Shown: positions 10,641-22,942, numbered from the stretch's first letter. The stretch is DNA of 64,000 bases from Castor canadensis (GCF_047511655.1 NC_133397.1:125131308-125195307), one strand, 5' to 3'. Made by a program: numbers and translations. Notes: generated from the sequence alone by a model not told the origin.

Positions 10641-13188
10641 GTCATTGCAATCTAAATATCAAAAGGTCTAGAAACCACCTTGTATGGGTTGAATGAAGGA
10701 AATGGGCTGTTTTATCCTGAAAAGAAGTATATGGAACCCAAAGTGTCACCACGTCATTGAGGAGCTGTCTTAAGCATACAAATTTTTAGCCTACATGCTT
10801 ACACAACTCAGGAAGAAATTACTAATGATGGACTAACTCCCACCAGAGAATAGGATGCTTTGTAAAGAAAGTAAGTTCTCAGTCACTTGCAGTGTTATTC
10901 AAGTTGGTCTGGAAACCTGCAAATTGAAGTAACTGAGGAGGAATTTGTGTTATTGGAACTTTAAGGCTGACTATAGGGTTTTTACTATTTTTTTTAATTC
11001 GTTTTGTAGGGCATGGTCTCCCAAGATATGGGGTCAATAGCAGTAGACAATGAAACTTGCCACTCCTCTCTCCTTTCAGGAAAACTTTTATAGGCTTCTG
11101 AAAAGAATATAGCTTCCAATTCGAGTTTTAGGTCAAATCCTACTCCAGTGATTTTTACCATCACATCTTAATAATCAAATCCTTTCTATCTTGTCATCTT
11201 CCATAATCATGCTGACTTTGAGGGAATAAAAATCCGCAGACTGGTGTCTGACCACAATGGTTTCTTCCATCTCAGAATAAGTGCCTTCACCCCTATTTCT
11301 TTCTTTCCTCCCCAACCTAGTCTACATTTTCAGAACCGGAGTTTTTGCTCATCCTCCTCTTCAACATTTTGGTGAAAAACTAATGTACTTGATGAATTCC
11401 AAACTTAAGTTAACCCCAACTTTTACTCTCTATACTCTTGTACCCTGACGGTCAGGAAAAGAGTTTCTTTTTGCAACTCTCTGGGTTGATGTGGCAACAC
11501 TTTCTGTACTTGACAATCTTAGCTGAGTCCTCGCCATGGTAATTAACTCTATTTGGCCAGCTCATATTTCCCTGCCTGGGTATTCCAAGTGTTGTCCCTC
11601 GTCAAGACTATTCAAAGGCTAACCAGATGATCTTACCTTGGATTTCACGGGCAAATGTAAAAACATCTAGTATTCTTCTTTTTCTCACCACAACTTTCAA
11701 AATTATAATACTCATCTTCATCCTTACCTCTTTGCATTTTGACCAAGGATATTAAGTTATGCTCTACAACCCATCCCATTATGAATCTTGTATCACTAAC
11801 TAACATCTCCCCACTATCCTTTTTTCTTTCCTCTGAAAATGAGAACTATTCCAGTGATGTTTTTACTTTTATCTAGTTCTCTTAATAGGATGTGAGGAGA
11901 CAAGGATACCCAGAGGCCTTACTATTTGCTCGGTGAAAGTGATCATAAAGATACGAAGTAGAAATGGTAGTGTGGAAGGGAGGTTGAAAAATCTCAGATT
12001 GAAGAGATTAACTCAGGATAGTGGCTGACGTTATCACATAACACAAGAAACATGCCCTATCGCTTCCTCTAGAACTAAAGGGCCCAACTAGAACCACTGA
12101 CACGAATTGCCCCAGGCACCCGCGGGATGAACACCTCCCTGTCTGCTTCCCGAGTCACTAGCTTCAAATTCAAAGTCAGGCACTGGTGCAGCTGATTGAC
12201 CAAGACAAGCTCAGATGCAACACTGTATTTGGCAAGTACTTGTCATTTTGAGTGTCTGATTAGAGAAAAACCACCTAAGCATTGGAAGGAGGGTTGAATC
12301 ATGGAGTGCAAATACAATGTGGTTTCTTCTCAGGCTATGGATTTCTGGACACAAACGTTATATTTTTCTATCACTTCTTTATCTTTTTTCACATTGAATG
12401 CCCCCAAATTTTAGTCATCTACTCAAGCTTTAAACCACCTACAAATTAAATACAAATGCCTATCCTAGCACAAGCCTCTAGCAAAACCATATAGACCAAA
12501 GCCAATAGCAAAGTTTGGGGAACACCAGGAGAAAGACCTTCAAGTTTGAAGTTAATCTTAACGGATGCCCACTGACAAGGAAATTTGATGAGTTATGGAG
12601 ATGATTAACTGTGCTCCTGCCAAGTCTGCCATGTTTTTCTATCCTATTCCAAATCAAATAAAACCCATGTGCACTATGTTGACAATACCATCTAAGAACT
12701 ATCACAAAAGAGGGTGGGTGGCAATTTTCACTTGGTATTTTTTTCTTCTTTGTAAGCCAAGGATGGAAAATCAGAACAGAAAGATGGAGGAAATGTCTCC
12801 TGGGAAGAATGGGAAATGGAACAATCATAAAGCATCTGTTAAGAGAACAACAGGCCCAATAGGTAATCCAGAAGACCTGTATGATTCCATGCCAGCTGGT
12901 GTAAGGTGCCATGAAAGAGGGTGTGTCAAATAGAGAATGTGGCTAAAGACCTGAAGCAAAATCGTCACCAGACATGATTTGTTCCAAATATATTACTTTG
13001 AAAACCAACAGGTGTCAAGTCATTCATAACTTCAGAGAACCCAGAACTGCTGGCAAACGGCTCTCTACCTTTAGACTCACAATTTGTCCCAACTGGGGTC
13101 CCCTGCAGCTTCAGAACTGGCACACCAGGCAAGAGCTCTGTAGCAAGAGGCTTTTTCAAACTGCATTTTTTTTTCAGCAGTTAAATCT
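10641..13188. other. Mostly unique sequence; overlapping two-strand open frames
   Basis: No recognisable gene. The interval 11040-11880 is pyrimidine-rich and might be another decayed L2 segment, but I could not align it. At 12478-12933 both strands are open (144 codons minus, 112 plus) with no known domain; I treat these as chance. A slightly CpG-richer patch lies at 12090-12160. Confidence 0.4.
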
Positions 13189-13279
13189 GAGCTCTAACAT
13201 TTGGCAGGTCTCCTTGCTAACATTTGGCAATAATTGTTTATCAAATGCTAACAAGGAATGCTGCCAAATGTAACAGCTC
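13189..13279. repeat. 91-nt imperfect inverted repeat (hairpin)
   Basis: Two 38-bp arms, 13189-13226 and 13242-13279, are reverse complements at 31 of 38 positions, with a 15-nt loop. Each arm contains a diverged catttggca-type word; ctaacatttggca occurs directly at 13194-13206 and 13217-13229, and in diverged inverted form in the other arm. The length and loop fit either a microRNA-precursor-like fold or a palindromic MITE. I recognise no known microRNA seed or MITE family. Confidence 0.8.
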
Positions 13280-13688
13280 TGACTGAACCATCTAAAATAT
13301 AATATTGAGGCAAAAGTCTGCAGACATGTGCTCAATCCTTTCTGACTAATCCTAGAAATAGGATCCTGTACCCTTGGTCACCAGACCATGCTGCACCACT
13401 GCAGGGAAGCAAAAGACCAGATTCTGCTTCCTCTGAATGCTGCATATACTTTCCCTTCATTTCTAAGGGAGCCTGCAAAAGAAAGAGGCCTGATGAACAT
13501 AGAGATGGAAATTTACAACAGGCTAGAGACCATGTGCATTGTAACTTCAATTTGGATGCAAATTTGTGAAAGATTGGGCAGCACAATCAAGGCTGAATTA
13601 CCTTTGACAGGCTAGCCATTTTTAGTCAAGCCGATCCCCTTTCTTGTTATCCCTTGGAAAGCCTCATGTTTTTTAACTTATTTGTTTC

Positions 13689-14020
13689 CTTTTTTCTTTG
13701 ATAATGTTGGGGTTTGAGTTCAAGGCCTTGTGTTTGCTAGGCAGGCCCTTTACCACTTGAGCCATATCCCCAGCCCCTTTTGTTAGTTATTTTTCAAATA
13801 GGGTCATGCATTTTTGCTCAGGCAAGCCTGGACCACAATCCTCCCATGTAAGCCCCCCTTGTAGCTGAGATGTTGGGCACAGTACAACACCACACTCAGC
13901 TTTTTATTAAGTGAGATGGGGGGGTCTCACTAACTTTTTGGCTGATCTGACCTCAAACTGGATCCTCCAGGTCTCCCAAGTAGCTGGGATTATAGGCATG
14001 AACCATTGTGCATGGTTTGA
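13689..14020 (-). mobile_element. Composite B1/ID SINE
   Basis: In antisense, it starts with a T-rich tail and the ID unit (tttgctaggcaggcccttta, then cacttgagccatatccccag). It continues through a B1-like segment (ggacacaatcctccc-type) and ends with cccaagtagctgggattata at the head. Near full length, with a G run at about 13917. Confidence 0.88.
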
Positions 14021-14084
14021 GGTCCTCATTCTTGTACTCATTTGGCTTCTTTCTACTTGCTCTTGCACAGTGTATATCTGGCTT

Positions 14085-14360
14085 CCCCTATCTTTGCTAA
14101 ACCAAGTCTTTAAAGGTCTAGCACAAATTCTACCTCCTTAGAAGTTCCTTCTTTACTCTATCTCCACATTGCTCATTTCCTGCTTTCTTAAATTGTTTTG
14201 ATTTTAAATCTTTCTTGCTTGAAGTCTTATTTGGCTACCTTGGTACTTGCATGGTTCTTCTGGCTGCTCAGAACCTGGAATTTTACCTTCCCCAAGCCTC
14301 CTACTAACCCCCTTGAGGACAGGCTCTGATTGCTTAACTCTCCGAAAATTTCTAACATGG
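14085..14360 (+). repeat. L2 LINE 3' fragment
   Basis: Contains ttctacctccttagaagttc, then ccttctttactctatctcca, and later cccccttgaggacaggctct. This is the order in the L2 3' region. It is decayed and non-coding. Confidence 0.65.
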
Positions 14361-15365
14361 AGCTGCATAAACTCCTCCACTTAATGGCTGGGTGGGTAGT
14401 CTTAAGTAAGTACAACTTAGAGCAAATGCAGTTCAAATTATTTAGAAGTACTCATTTGCATCTTGATATGTGATATGCTCACTTTAATGTATGCTTAGTT
14501 ATTCATTGAAATAGATCTTTTTAGACACACTCCCAGGTAATTTTAGATTATGTTAGCTAAATTTGGTTAGCTGGCTATATTTGAGAGGAAACAAAATGCT
14601 TTTCTTCCAAAGAATTCTATGGTTGAAACTTTTAAGTATTTGGTAATCTTTTTGAGTGAGCTTTCATGCTGTTTTACTAGGTCCTTGGAATATGAAAATA
14701 GCAAACATGCTGCTCTGTCCCACCCCTCTCCTGAAAACCACACCTGAATAACAAAGTGTTATTTAAATAGCAAAAAAGAAAAGCCCTCAATTTTAGTTGA
14801 GGGATAGAAACCAATAACTTGCATTTTCCCTTTATGTTTGCTTATGGAAGCAAATTTTCATTTAAGAGCTCTTCTAAATAACTTTGAGAATGTGTCCTAT
14901 TTTATACAAATACACACGGTACACACACCAGACATATAAAGATAATATACATAATGTAATCAAAGGACTCAGAAATTATTTGGGGGGGGGCTAGAATAAT
15001 TAGAACAGCAAAATCAACATTCTCATCTCTAGTTTATGTCTAAAGAATAGGAGATTTTCTATGTTTTAGAAATGGGAGATTTTGGTGTTTCAAGCAATGT
15101 CTAAATTCTAAGCCCTCTCTCTTTGCCACATAATACCTGGTAACTTCGTGAGGTTCCTAGATATTCCAGTCCCTCTGAGGTAATGAGGGTAGTACCACTT
15201 CTTTGATTTATGTCAAAGGCCTCTTCCAGGTACTCTTTCAGAGTCTACATATAAGGCCAAGGAATCTCTTTACTGAGGAAGCCAAACAAGACAATGATTT
15301 ATAAGCAGTTAGGAGTCATGTAAGGACATAGGATGGTAACTTTTAATGTTTAGATTTTTACTTAC
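14361..15365. other. Unique sequence, no gene seen
   Basis: AT-rich sequence with an 8-base G run near 14984. I recognise no repeat. It flanks the open block at 15366-15822 on the side where a downstream intron would lie. Confidence 0.4.
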
Positions 15366-15822
15366 GCTGCATAATTCTGCTCTAGTCTTAAACTTTCCTA
15401 TGGATGAAAGTAGGCTCCCCTCATCTGCATAACAGGGGACACAGGTACCGTTTTCCTCAGCATTGTTTTTTTTCCGAACCATTGTTGGACGTGGGTCCTT
15501 CTGAGCCACCAGCTCAGTTACCAATATATAAATGGTAACCAGGCAGAAAGGGAAACCTTCACAGAAGGATTTTTTAACCCAGTAAAACACCAAATTTGGG
15601 CAAGACTCTGGAGTTAAGCCAATGCAGACCCATTCACAATTTTGTCTGGGTTTGGGCCTCCTCACAGTTGTCTGTATAGGACACATTGTCAGCACCCTTC
15701 TAGGCTGTGATTTCTTCCTGAACCGAACAAAATACAGCTGACATTCAGATTCTGGGACACAAGATTGTCCTTCCCAGTGGAGTGCGGTAGAGTTTGCGTT
15801 AGCCCAAAGATTTGCCTCTTTG
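15366..15822 (-). other. Candidate exon / long open block of unknown nature
   Basis: Read on the minus strand, this 457-bp block is preceded by a polypyrimidine-type acceptor (gtttctgtttatag) and followed by a strong donor (gcagc then gtaagtaaaa). One frame is open throughout and extends beyond both ends (15309-15842, 177 codons). The translation has about ten cysteines, an NxT site near the start (ANSTAL) and a hydrophobic stretch (FPFCLVTIYILV). I recognise no protein family. It could be an internal exon, an exon of a non-coding RNA, a decayed retroelement, or chance. Confidence 0.3.
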
Positions 15823-16384
15823 CTATAAACAGAAACCATCACAACTTACAAAGTGCCTTTGTGAGACAGAACATTTCCTCATGATTTTTTCAACAGCTGT
15901 CTTGGTGAAGTGTATTTTACTATTTATGCTAGCCTCCTATAAAACATCTGAGAAAACTCAGAATAACAATGAAAAGTGATTGTGTTCACAAAATCAAGTA
16001 AATCCAATAATATTTCTGACAGAATTGATTACAGTAATGTCAAATGCCCCTTTCCTCTCTCTGAAAGTTATTTCAAACATAAAGATAATGAAATACGAAA
16101 TACGTTGCCTGTCACTTGTAAATTGTGTGCTGAAAGTCTAAAGAGATAATTTAAAGATTTCCAGGTAGCACAGCACAGTTGCTTTATTTTATTTGTCAAG
16201 GAAATATATTAGTTAAGAACTTTTTTGCTGTGAAAGTTGGAAACCCTGAGAGAGAAGCAGATATTTCAGTCAGAATATGAAATTTCTTCATGGGTCACAA
16301 TTCCTTAATTGCAAAGGTTCCATAGATGTGGTGGAGATGGACAGAGAGAGGAGTAGATATGTAGGTAGCATTATTTCCACAAGG
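15823..16384. other. Unique sequence, no gene seen
   Basis: Lies upstream of the candidate exon on the minus strand. No repeat or second exon was recognised. Confidence 0.4.
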
Positions 16385-16585
16385 TTTTGATGTATTCTTC
16401 CAAGTATGTCACTCACAAGTTGTGTGCTCCAAGGAAGTCACTGAATCTCTTTGAGCTTTAATTTTCTTCTCTGTGAAAGGAGAAAAGTAGTTAAAATGGT
16501 ATCTTATATATATATTTATATAAATATGCAAATCTGTGTACATGTAGCATACAGTACTTGTTCAATAATAACTCTTATTATTATT
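16385..16585 (+). repeat. MIR SINE
   Basis: Shows the MIR core: gtgctccaaggaagtcactg, ctttgagctttaattttctt, then a diverged tail ending gtacttgttcaataataact. An AT-rich patch near 16507 interrupts the match. Confidence 0.65.
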
Positions 16586-16699
16586 TTTGAATACACTGGT
16601 AGTTGTAACTGCTCTCAAATATAGGCCTCTAGCATATTCCTTCAAGTCTGTCTTCTGCTTACTCCTACTTTATTAATTTAATCTCATAATTACATAATA

Positions 16700-17187
16700 G
16701 AGTCAACCCTCCTTATCCATGAGTGGCCCATCTGTGGATTCACCCAAGAGCAAATTAAAAACACGTATTTTTAAATCCAGAAAATTCTTAAATACAAAAC
16801 TTGTGTTTGTCATATGCTGAGGGCTGTGCCTCAAATGTGTGAATGAAGTGACAGGCAGGCATATGCTGCTGAGCCCCTCTGCCACTTCCCAGATCAGCCT
16901 CTTTCCAGCACACATCCTGTGACCCTTGTTCACCTACCGTGTGGGTGGTCCTTCAGTGGTGGTATCTGCACTGAACACGTACAGACTCTTTTTCATGCTA
17001 TTATTCCCTAAATGGCACAGCCTAAGAACTACTTACAAAACATTTATGTTGCATTAGGTAAATCTAGAGATGATTCGAAATATACAGCAGACTGTGTGTA
17101 GGTTATATGCACACACTACATCACTTTATGTAAAGGGGTATAGTGGTGGTCCTAGAACCAACCACTATGGATACCAAGGAACAACTG
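16700..17187. mobile_element. Tigger-like non-autonomous DNA transposon
   Basis: The ends are inverted: gagtcaaccctccttatcca at the left and ggataccaaggaacaactg at the right. The interior has tatgcacacactacatcact and gtaaatctagagatgattcg. This fits a pogo/Tigger-type (Tc1/mariner superfamily) internal-deletion derivative; the sub-family name is uncertain. TA lies just left of the element as expected, but the right TA is not preserved. The minus-strand open frame at 16703-16933 falls inside and is not a gene. Confidence 0.7.
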
Positions 17188-17364
17188 AACATCTCACAGT
17201 CTATGCCCTTCCACACTGACTCCTCCTAACCTTTGTGAGGAGGGGATTGTTGTCTTTATTTTGTATTCATAGGTCTCTTAATTTTGTCTTTCTCACTATA
17301 GGTAAACCCTTTATTTGGGTGTGTCACCTGGCAAGGTCTCACTACATACTAGTTAAATAACTAA

Positions 17365-17440
17365 GACCACTAGGGTGTGTTTTACACAGATGAAAAAACT
17401 CAGGCTCAAAATAAACCAATAAAGTCAATCATTTCAACTA
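17365..17440 (-). repeat. MIR SINE fragment
   Basis: Contains acacagatgaaaaaactcag followed by gctcaaaata, the reverse complement of the MIR core. The left side (17220-17260) may belong to the same copy, separated by unrelated sequence. Confidence 0.55.
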
Positions 17441-18959
17441 GTAAACAGAGGAGGTGAGGTGTGTGAGGTGGCCTTCACTATTAGAGTTCACCTCTCTCCT
17501 TGCACCTCACTGCCTTGTTGAGCCTAGACCTGCATGGGGCAGAGCTCAAGAAACCTGACTCACACATTTTCCTAACAATTTTTCAAAGCACACTTTTTCC
17601 CCATACAATATTCTTAATGGGCTATCCAAGAGGGCAACTTGTAAATCTCAGTTAGTAGACTTGTTCTGAACACCAACCACTGGCATTCAAGCAGTTAGGT
17701 AATTATTGCTGCTGGAAATTCAGAGGCCCAACCTGCATGTTCCTCTCACTTCCATCTCCGGTGAATTTGCCACCAGGGACTTTAGAAAGGAAAGCAGTGA
17801 AATAGTAAAGTAAGTGTCTGATGGCTAAATGGCACAATAACAGATTTCCACAGCTTAATTTTTGTTGGGGGGGTGTGAAAGACAATGGTCCTTACAAAAC
17901 AGTAGAGAGCCATTGAGAGTGAAGCCAATTTATGCTCTTCCATTTTGCTGTCATCAACATGGATACAGCCTTCATCTAACTGAGATTGTATTCTGTTGCT
18001 GAGCTGTTTCAGATGTATCCAATTAGATCTCCATTTTAACACCTTCGCTTCTGGACATTAATAATAAGAATACACATTTTGTAGTGCTTGGAAAGTCTTC
18101 TCCGTCGTCATGTTTGATATGCCCCAGGTAGGAATAGGAAGGACTATTCCCCTAAAAAACATCTTTGAAATCACACAGGCTGTGACAGAGCTCAGGTCCT
18201 GTCTTTGTTGTCTAGACCTTATTCTGTAGACACCTATATCTATGCAAACATTAGGTAGCCCTACTGAACAAAGCATTGCAATTATGTCAAATGTTTAATG
18301 CTCATCAAAGAGAATAGAAACTGGACTCACACAGATTTTGCACCGGCTTTTTTGTTTTGTTTTGTTTATGCAGTAAATTCCACAGTTAATATCAGAAGAC
18401 AGGCCACTTAATATCCCTCCTATGTTTATTGGGAGTTTCAATTTTCTCACATTTAATAAAATTCTATAGATTTCTTTTTTATAAAAGAAAGCATGAGATA
18501 CAAAGAACACTGAGGGGTCAATCTCCAAATCTGATTAGTACCTCACAAGAACACCCCCACAGATTCCATGACCCAGTCTTCACTCTATTTGCCTTGTTCA
18601 CAGCCAGAGTGGCAACACCACTCAGGCTGCTGCTGTGCATAGGGTCTGCTGTGAAATCGAAATGAACCCAGGGGGGACCGATTAATATGACCACAGCATT
18701 TTGACATTGAGCACATCATATAAAATTATTCTAAAGAAAACAGTTCTGTGATCCTTTGCTATTTAAACATAGGAGGAGAGATCTTTAATCAAAGCCTACT
18801 TTACTGTAGTATCTATCATTGATAGTCAAAAAAAACAGTATGATATGCTTGTGAATGTTAAAACATTAAAGTGCTATGGTTGTTAAGTATGAGCAATTTG
18901 TCTTTATGGCAAAACAGGAGGTCTATTGGGACCCTTGGATTCCTTGCAAAATAGGACAG
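17441..18959. other. Unique sequence, no gene seen
   Basis: Five minus-strand open frames of 60 to 86 codons overlap between 17703 and 18528. They lack domains and shared splice signals, so I do not call a gene. A small TTTTG run lies near 18348. Confidence 0.4.
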
Positions 18960-19110
18960 CATTTATTAACAGCACCTTTTGGAACCACTAATGTGCTAGG
19001 CACTGGGGAGGGAAACAAGATTGAGGGCAAAGTCTTGACCAGAAGAAATCACAGTGTCCCCGGGGAGAAAACATTGCAACACAACATACATTCAACAAAT
19101 GTCAAGTTTA
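18960..19110 (-). repeat. L2 LINE 3' fragment
   Basis: The plus strand has agcatttattaacagcacct and taatgtgctaggcactgggg, then a diverged 'aacaagattgagggcaaag' stretch. This is antisense L2 3' UTR. Confidence 0.65.
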
Positions 19111-19284
19111 TCTGCTTGATGAAATGTCTAGAAGTCTGCTTTGTTCTCCATGCACTGCCCACAGAATAGGTACTTAGTGTTACAATTCCTTTACTTAATA
19201 AGTCTTATCTTTCCCAAAGCCAAGAAATCCCTTAAGGGTACCAGATCCAGAAGAAAGTTCTTGAGATTTACAGTTGGACAGCTC

Positions 19285-19385
19285 TAGATTTGAAACCAGA
19301 TTTTTCTACTTAATAAGCATAAGATCTATGAACAATTTATAAGACCTCTCTGTGTTCAGGTTCCTCATCATTAAACTTTTTGAAT
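19285..19385 (+). repeat. MIR SINE fragment
   Basis: Contains ctagatttgaaaccagattt, then aagacctctctgtgttcagg and ttcctcatcattaaac, matching the MIR core. Confidence 0.6.
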
Positions 19386-19782
19386 ATATATGAGAAAGCT
19401 AGATGTATACTGTATGTTTTCACTGAGGGTTAATTTCTGTACTTTGTTATATCACATATTTTGTATCCCCAATACCTTGCACCTTGAATTCATAGTTGCA
19501 CATGATGTACAGTGTAAGGGCAAGAATGCTATTAGACATCCACAAGAGTTAAATGGCAATTTTAACCCCAGGAGGAGGCTCTAATTAGATTAATTTACAG
19601 ATATGAATGTAGGCCACTCTGTTGAGATGGTCAATTAATTCAAAAGAAGATCTTCCTTTGCAGAAGGACAAAACCCTACCAGCTTACAAATCCCTTTTCA
19701 TGTTGTTCTTAGCCAAGAGCAGATGTCTGGCAATATGAAAACATAGTGGTTATTTTCACAAATGAGATCTTCCTTCCTGCAG

Positions 19783-20006
19783 ACAGAATTGCAGAAGCCT
19801 ATCTGAAGCTTGGTGATCGCTATATGCAGCGTTTACAGCAATTTTCCTGCAGCTACATGAACAGATATGGTGACCTCTTAAAGTCCATGAAGGGTCTTCT
19901 TCAATGTGTAGCTGTGAAGGCTCAGAACTCATTGCTCTTAAACAACCAGGTTCCCATACTTTCTGGTTTTAGGAAGTCTTCTTGGCCTCTGATGATTCGC
20001 ACATTG
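19783..20006 (+). other. Weak candidate exon or retrocopy fragment
   Basis: Follows an acceptor-like cttccttcctgcag and ends at a possible donor (acattg then gtaatt). The frame is open across the block and translates as DRIAEAYLKLGDRYMQRLQQ at its start, which reads like a helical protein. Protein family unknown. It could equally be a chance frame: the block is only 224 bp and the donor is weak. Confidence 0.2.
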
Positions 20007-20884
20007 GTAATTCCTTTTCTCCCTTCTGTTCTGCTTTTGTTAAGTCACAGCCTCATTCTAGTAATGTGAAACACACATTGAATTCATCAAATTATTTTTC
20101 CTCCAAATGTTCCACATCAGCAATCATTTGGAAAAGGCTCTAGTTTAGCTATGCCCATTTACGGAAGCTAAGGGTTGTTTTATCTAGAGTTCATTATATA
20201 GTAATTTGGGGTACTTTGTGTGTATGCATCATTCAGTGTTGCCTCTCTCATTGTTTTCTAGACCAAATTACCTATTGCCTGTGCTGAGAAACACACCCAA
20301 AGCACAACTTAAGGTGTAGCTCAAGGTGGTTCAGCAGCCCCCTCTTCAGATATTGACTATGACTGAAGGTAGACACAGTCATACCTTACCCTTTCCCTTG
20401 GGAAAGGTAAGTCTTTGACAGTTTGGTTTGTATAGAGAAGCAAAATAGCTGTGGGGAAAAAACTAAGGAGCTCATGTTACATGCACTTAATGGAAGGATC
20501 CACATAATGTAGACAAAAAAGCTAAGTAAACCTGGGGTAAAATCCAATTTTTACACTCTTCCCACGTTGTATTTTAGTTCAGATTCTGTCAATTTACAGA
20601 TTGTGCCTTACAAGTATCTCAGCCATGGCGCTCCCTGTCCAGTCCTCAGCTCCCAATCTCCCACTGCCTATTTTTTCTACTTCAACAGATGGAGCTGTGA
20701 AAATTTTTAGATTTTAAAATACTCTTAAGGATTTTATCTTCAAATCTTTGAAAGGTCAAAACAGACTAAGAAGTTGATCCTGAATGTAAGGCTGATAGGT
20801 CTCAGAAGGTATCACTCTGACTGAAAATATCTTCCCTAAATTCCACAAAGTATAGACTGTAAAAATACTGCCTGAAAATCCAAC
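20007..20884. other. Unique sequence, no gene seen
   Basis: No repeat or gene recognised. Confidence 0.4.
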
Positions 20885-20970
20885 ATCCATTCATTCATTA
20901 ATCCAACAAATAATATTGAGAACTTAATATATGCCAGGCCCTAAGCAAGGTGCTTAAAGATTAATTTGGA
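20885..20970 (-). repeat. L2 LINE 3' end fragment
   Basis: Reads attcattcattaatccaaca, then ttaatatatgccaggcccta, the antisense of the L2 3' terminus with its ATTC-type tail. Confidence 0.7.
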
Positions 20971-22209
20971 ATAATGAACTTACTTTTAAAATGCAAATAT
21001 TGAACCCCTGGCAAGAATAAACTAGTTTCCAGCTATTTAAATATTAGTGTGAATTAGTCCAGTTGGAACACTTTCTGCTGTCTACTGCAGTTTTGAAAAG
21101 GAAGGTGAAGACTAGGATTGCACTAAAAGAAATATTAGAATACAAGGTGAATACCTACCTGAGCATGAGGAGATGGAAATTAGGTCCAAAGAGGATAAAA
21201 CCATGCCAAAGACAAAATGACTACTTATTTGTGTTTTACAAATAAATTGTAGTATAAGAATCTAAGGTACATAACCTAATCTGTTATCATCCATATAGAT
21301 AGTAAAAAAATTACTACAGTGAAATGGATTGAAAAACCTACCATCTCACACACTTTACTTGTTTTTTTGTTTGTTTTTATGGCATGAGCAACTAATTTGG
21401 AATTTGCATGAATCCCAAATACATATAATTTTATCTAGAATCTTTATGCTATGTATTAGATCTCTAGATTGTTCATCACAGGATGATAGATTTCTGCTAC
21501 ATTTTTGTCTCCTGACTTATAATGGCTGTTTAAACATTTTGTCTAACTCAGCCTAAGAAAGAAAGAGGGGAAAATAGTCCTTTTTGATTTCCTCTTGGAC
21601 ACTGAAAGCATCTTCGGCAACTACCTCTTCTGAGACCCTCACTCTCTTCTGTTAATACTGTATGTCTCTTTGAGTTTAGGATTCATATCCCAGACTAGTA
21701 CTTTGAGAATCATAACTTAGATACTTGATCACAATTTAATTCACTCATCGTACATTTATTTCGAGCTGCCCAGTTTCAAATAAACACATATGTGTTAGAA
21801 TCCAATCCACTTACTAGCTGGAGAATTTTTGAAGATCAAATAACATTCACGTCCACTTCTTTACTCAAAAGACCTGTAAGTGTATTAAGACAAGATTGAC
21901 ATTAAAAACATAAGGACAATTAATTCATCTGTTACTTACAGGCCTGAGTATAAATCCTTAATTTTGAATTCCTATGTAAGTGCCAATAATCCCTGTCACT
22001 GAAAGATAACACATTCACATTTCTAAATATTAGTGTTTTGCGAGTATTTACTTCAGTAGCTGGACTTTCATATGAGGTTTCACTTGGTAAAAGATGAACT
22101 CAAAGAAGCTTCCAGGTCATTCTCAGAATGTGAAAGCAGTGGTTGAGAAGTAGCTGTAAGACTCTTGAAAACCCTCACCAAGAGGGTTGAAATGGTTACT
22201 TTCTAAGCG
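20971..22209. other. Unique sequence, no gene seen
   Basis: AT-rich sequence. Open frames at 21063-21245 and 21329-21556 show no domain. No repeat recognised. Confidence 0.4.
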
Positions 22210-22942
22210 TTTCATTTTTTGTATATCAGTTGTACAGGGGAGTTTCATTGTCCTATTTCCATATATGCTTACCTTGGACATTGGTTAAATTCATCCCTTC
22301 AGCCAATCTCCCTTATTCCCCTCTCCCCCAACTTAGAACAATTTGAGCTGTTTCATTGTTTTTTTTGCACACAGGTATATAAAGTATATCAGTCATGTTC
22401 ACTCCCCTTCAACTTCTCCATTAACCTTCCCCTCCTATTAGTGCCCAGGCCTTCACAGGACCTGTTTTACATTTTTATCCTTCATTTTAAAAAATATATA
22501 ATATATTAGGAGTTTCACCGTGGTATTTTCACCCATAAATATATTGTACTTTAATAAGATTAACCTCCTCTATTATTGTTTCTTCCCCTTCCCCACCCCC
22601 AATCATTCAACAGCTTTCCTTTTGTTTCCTTCTGCCATCTTCCTATACAGATGAAATGTATTTCGATATTATTCACTATCATCCTCTTCCCCTCCCTTGT
22701 GCCCTGAAACAGTCCCACCACACATACATACAGATAGATAAATAGATAGATAGATATAGATATAGATATAGACATAGATACATACATACATATACACAAG
22801 AACATATATATAGTTCATGTTTGTGCTTGTGTATATGTTTAACTTTTGAGTCTGTCTTCCACGTATGAGAGAAAACATGTGACCTTTGTCTTTCTGAACC
22901 TGACTTACTTCACTTAACATGATGTGCTCCAGTTCAATTCAA
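22210..22942 (-). mobile_element. L1 LINE 3' region, older subfamily
   Basis: In antisense it runs from the 3' UTR (gtacaggggagtttcattgt) to the ORF2-end block (atgagagaaaacatgtgacc, then cacttaacatgatgtgctcc). The order matches 29038-29950, but with more divergence and a microsatellite inserted at 22722-22795. It is not coding. Confidence 0.75.
22722..22795. repeat. Compound microsatellite (CATA/GATA/ATAGAT)n
   Basis: Alternating tetra- and hexanucleotide units of the GATA and ACAT type inside the L1 fragment. The short frame over it (Ile/Tyr/Ser-rich) is an artefact. Confidence 0.9.

Noticed and set aside
12478..12933. Overlapping open frames of 144 codons (minus) and 112 codons (plus)
   Set aside because: Open on both strands at once, no domain, no splice-like flanks; a low-stop stretch explains both.
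22560..22920. Ile/Tyr/Ser-repeat proteins on the minus strand
   Set aside because: They are translations of the GATA-type microsatellite.
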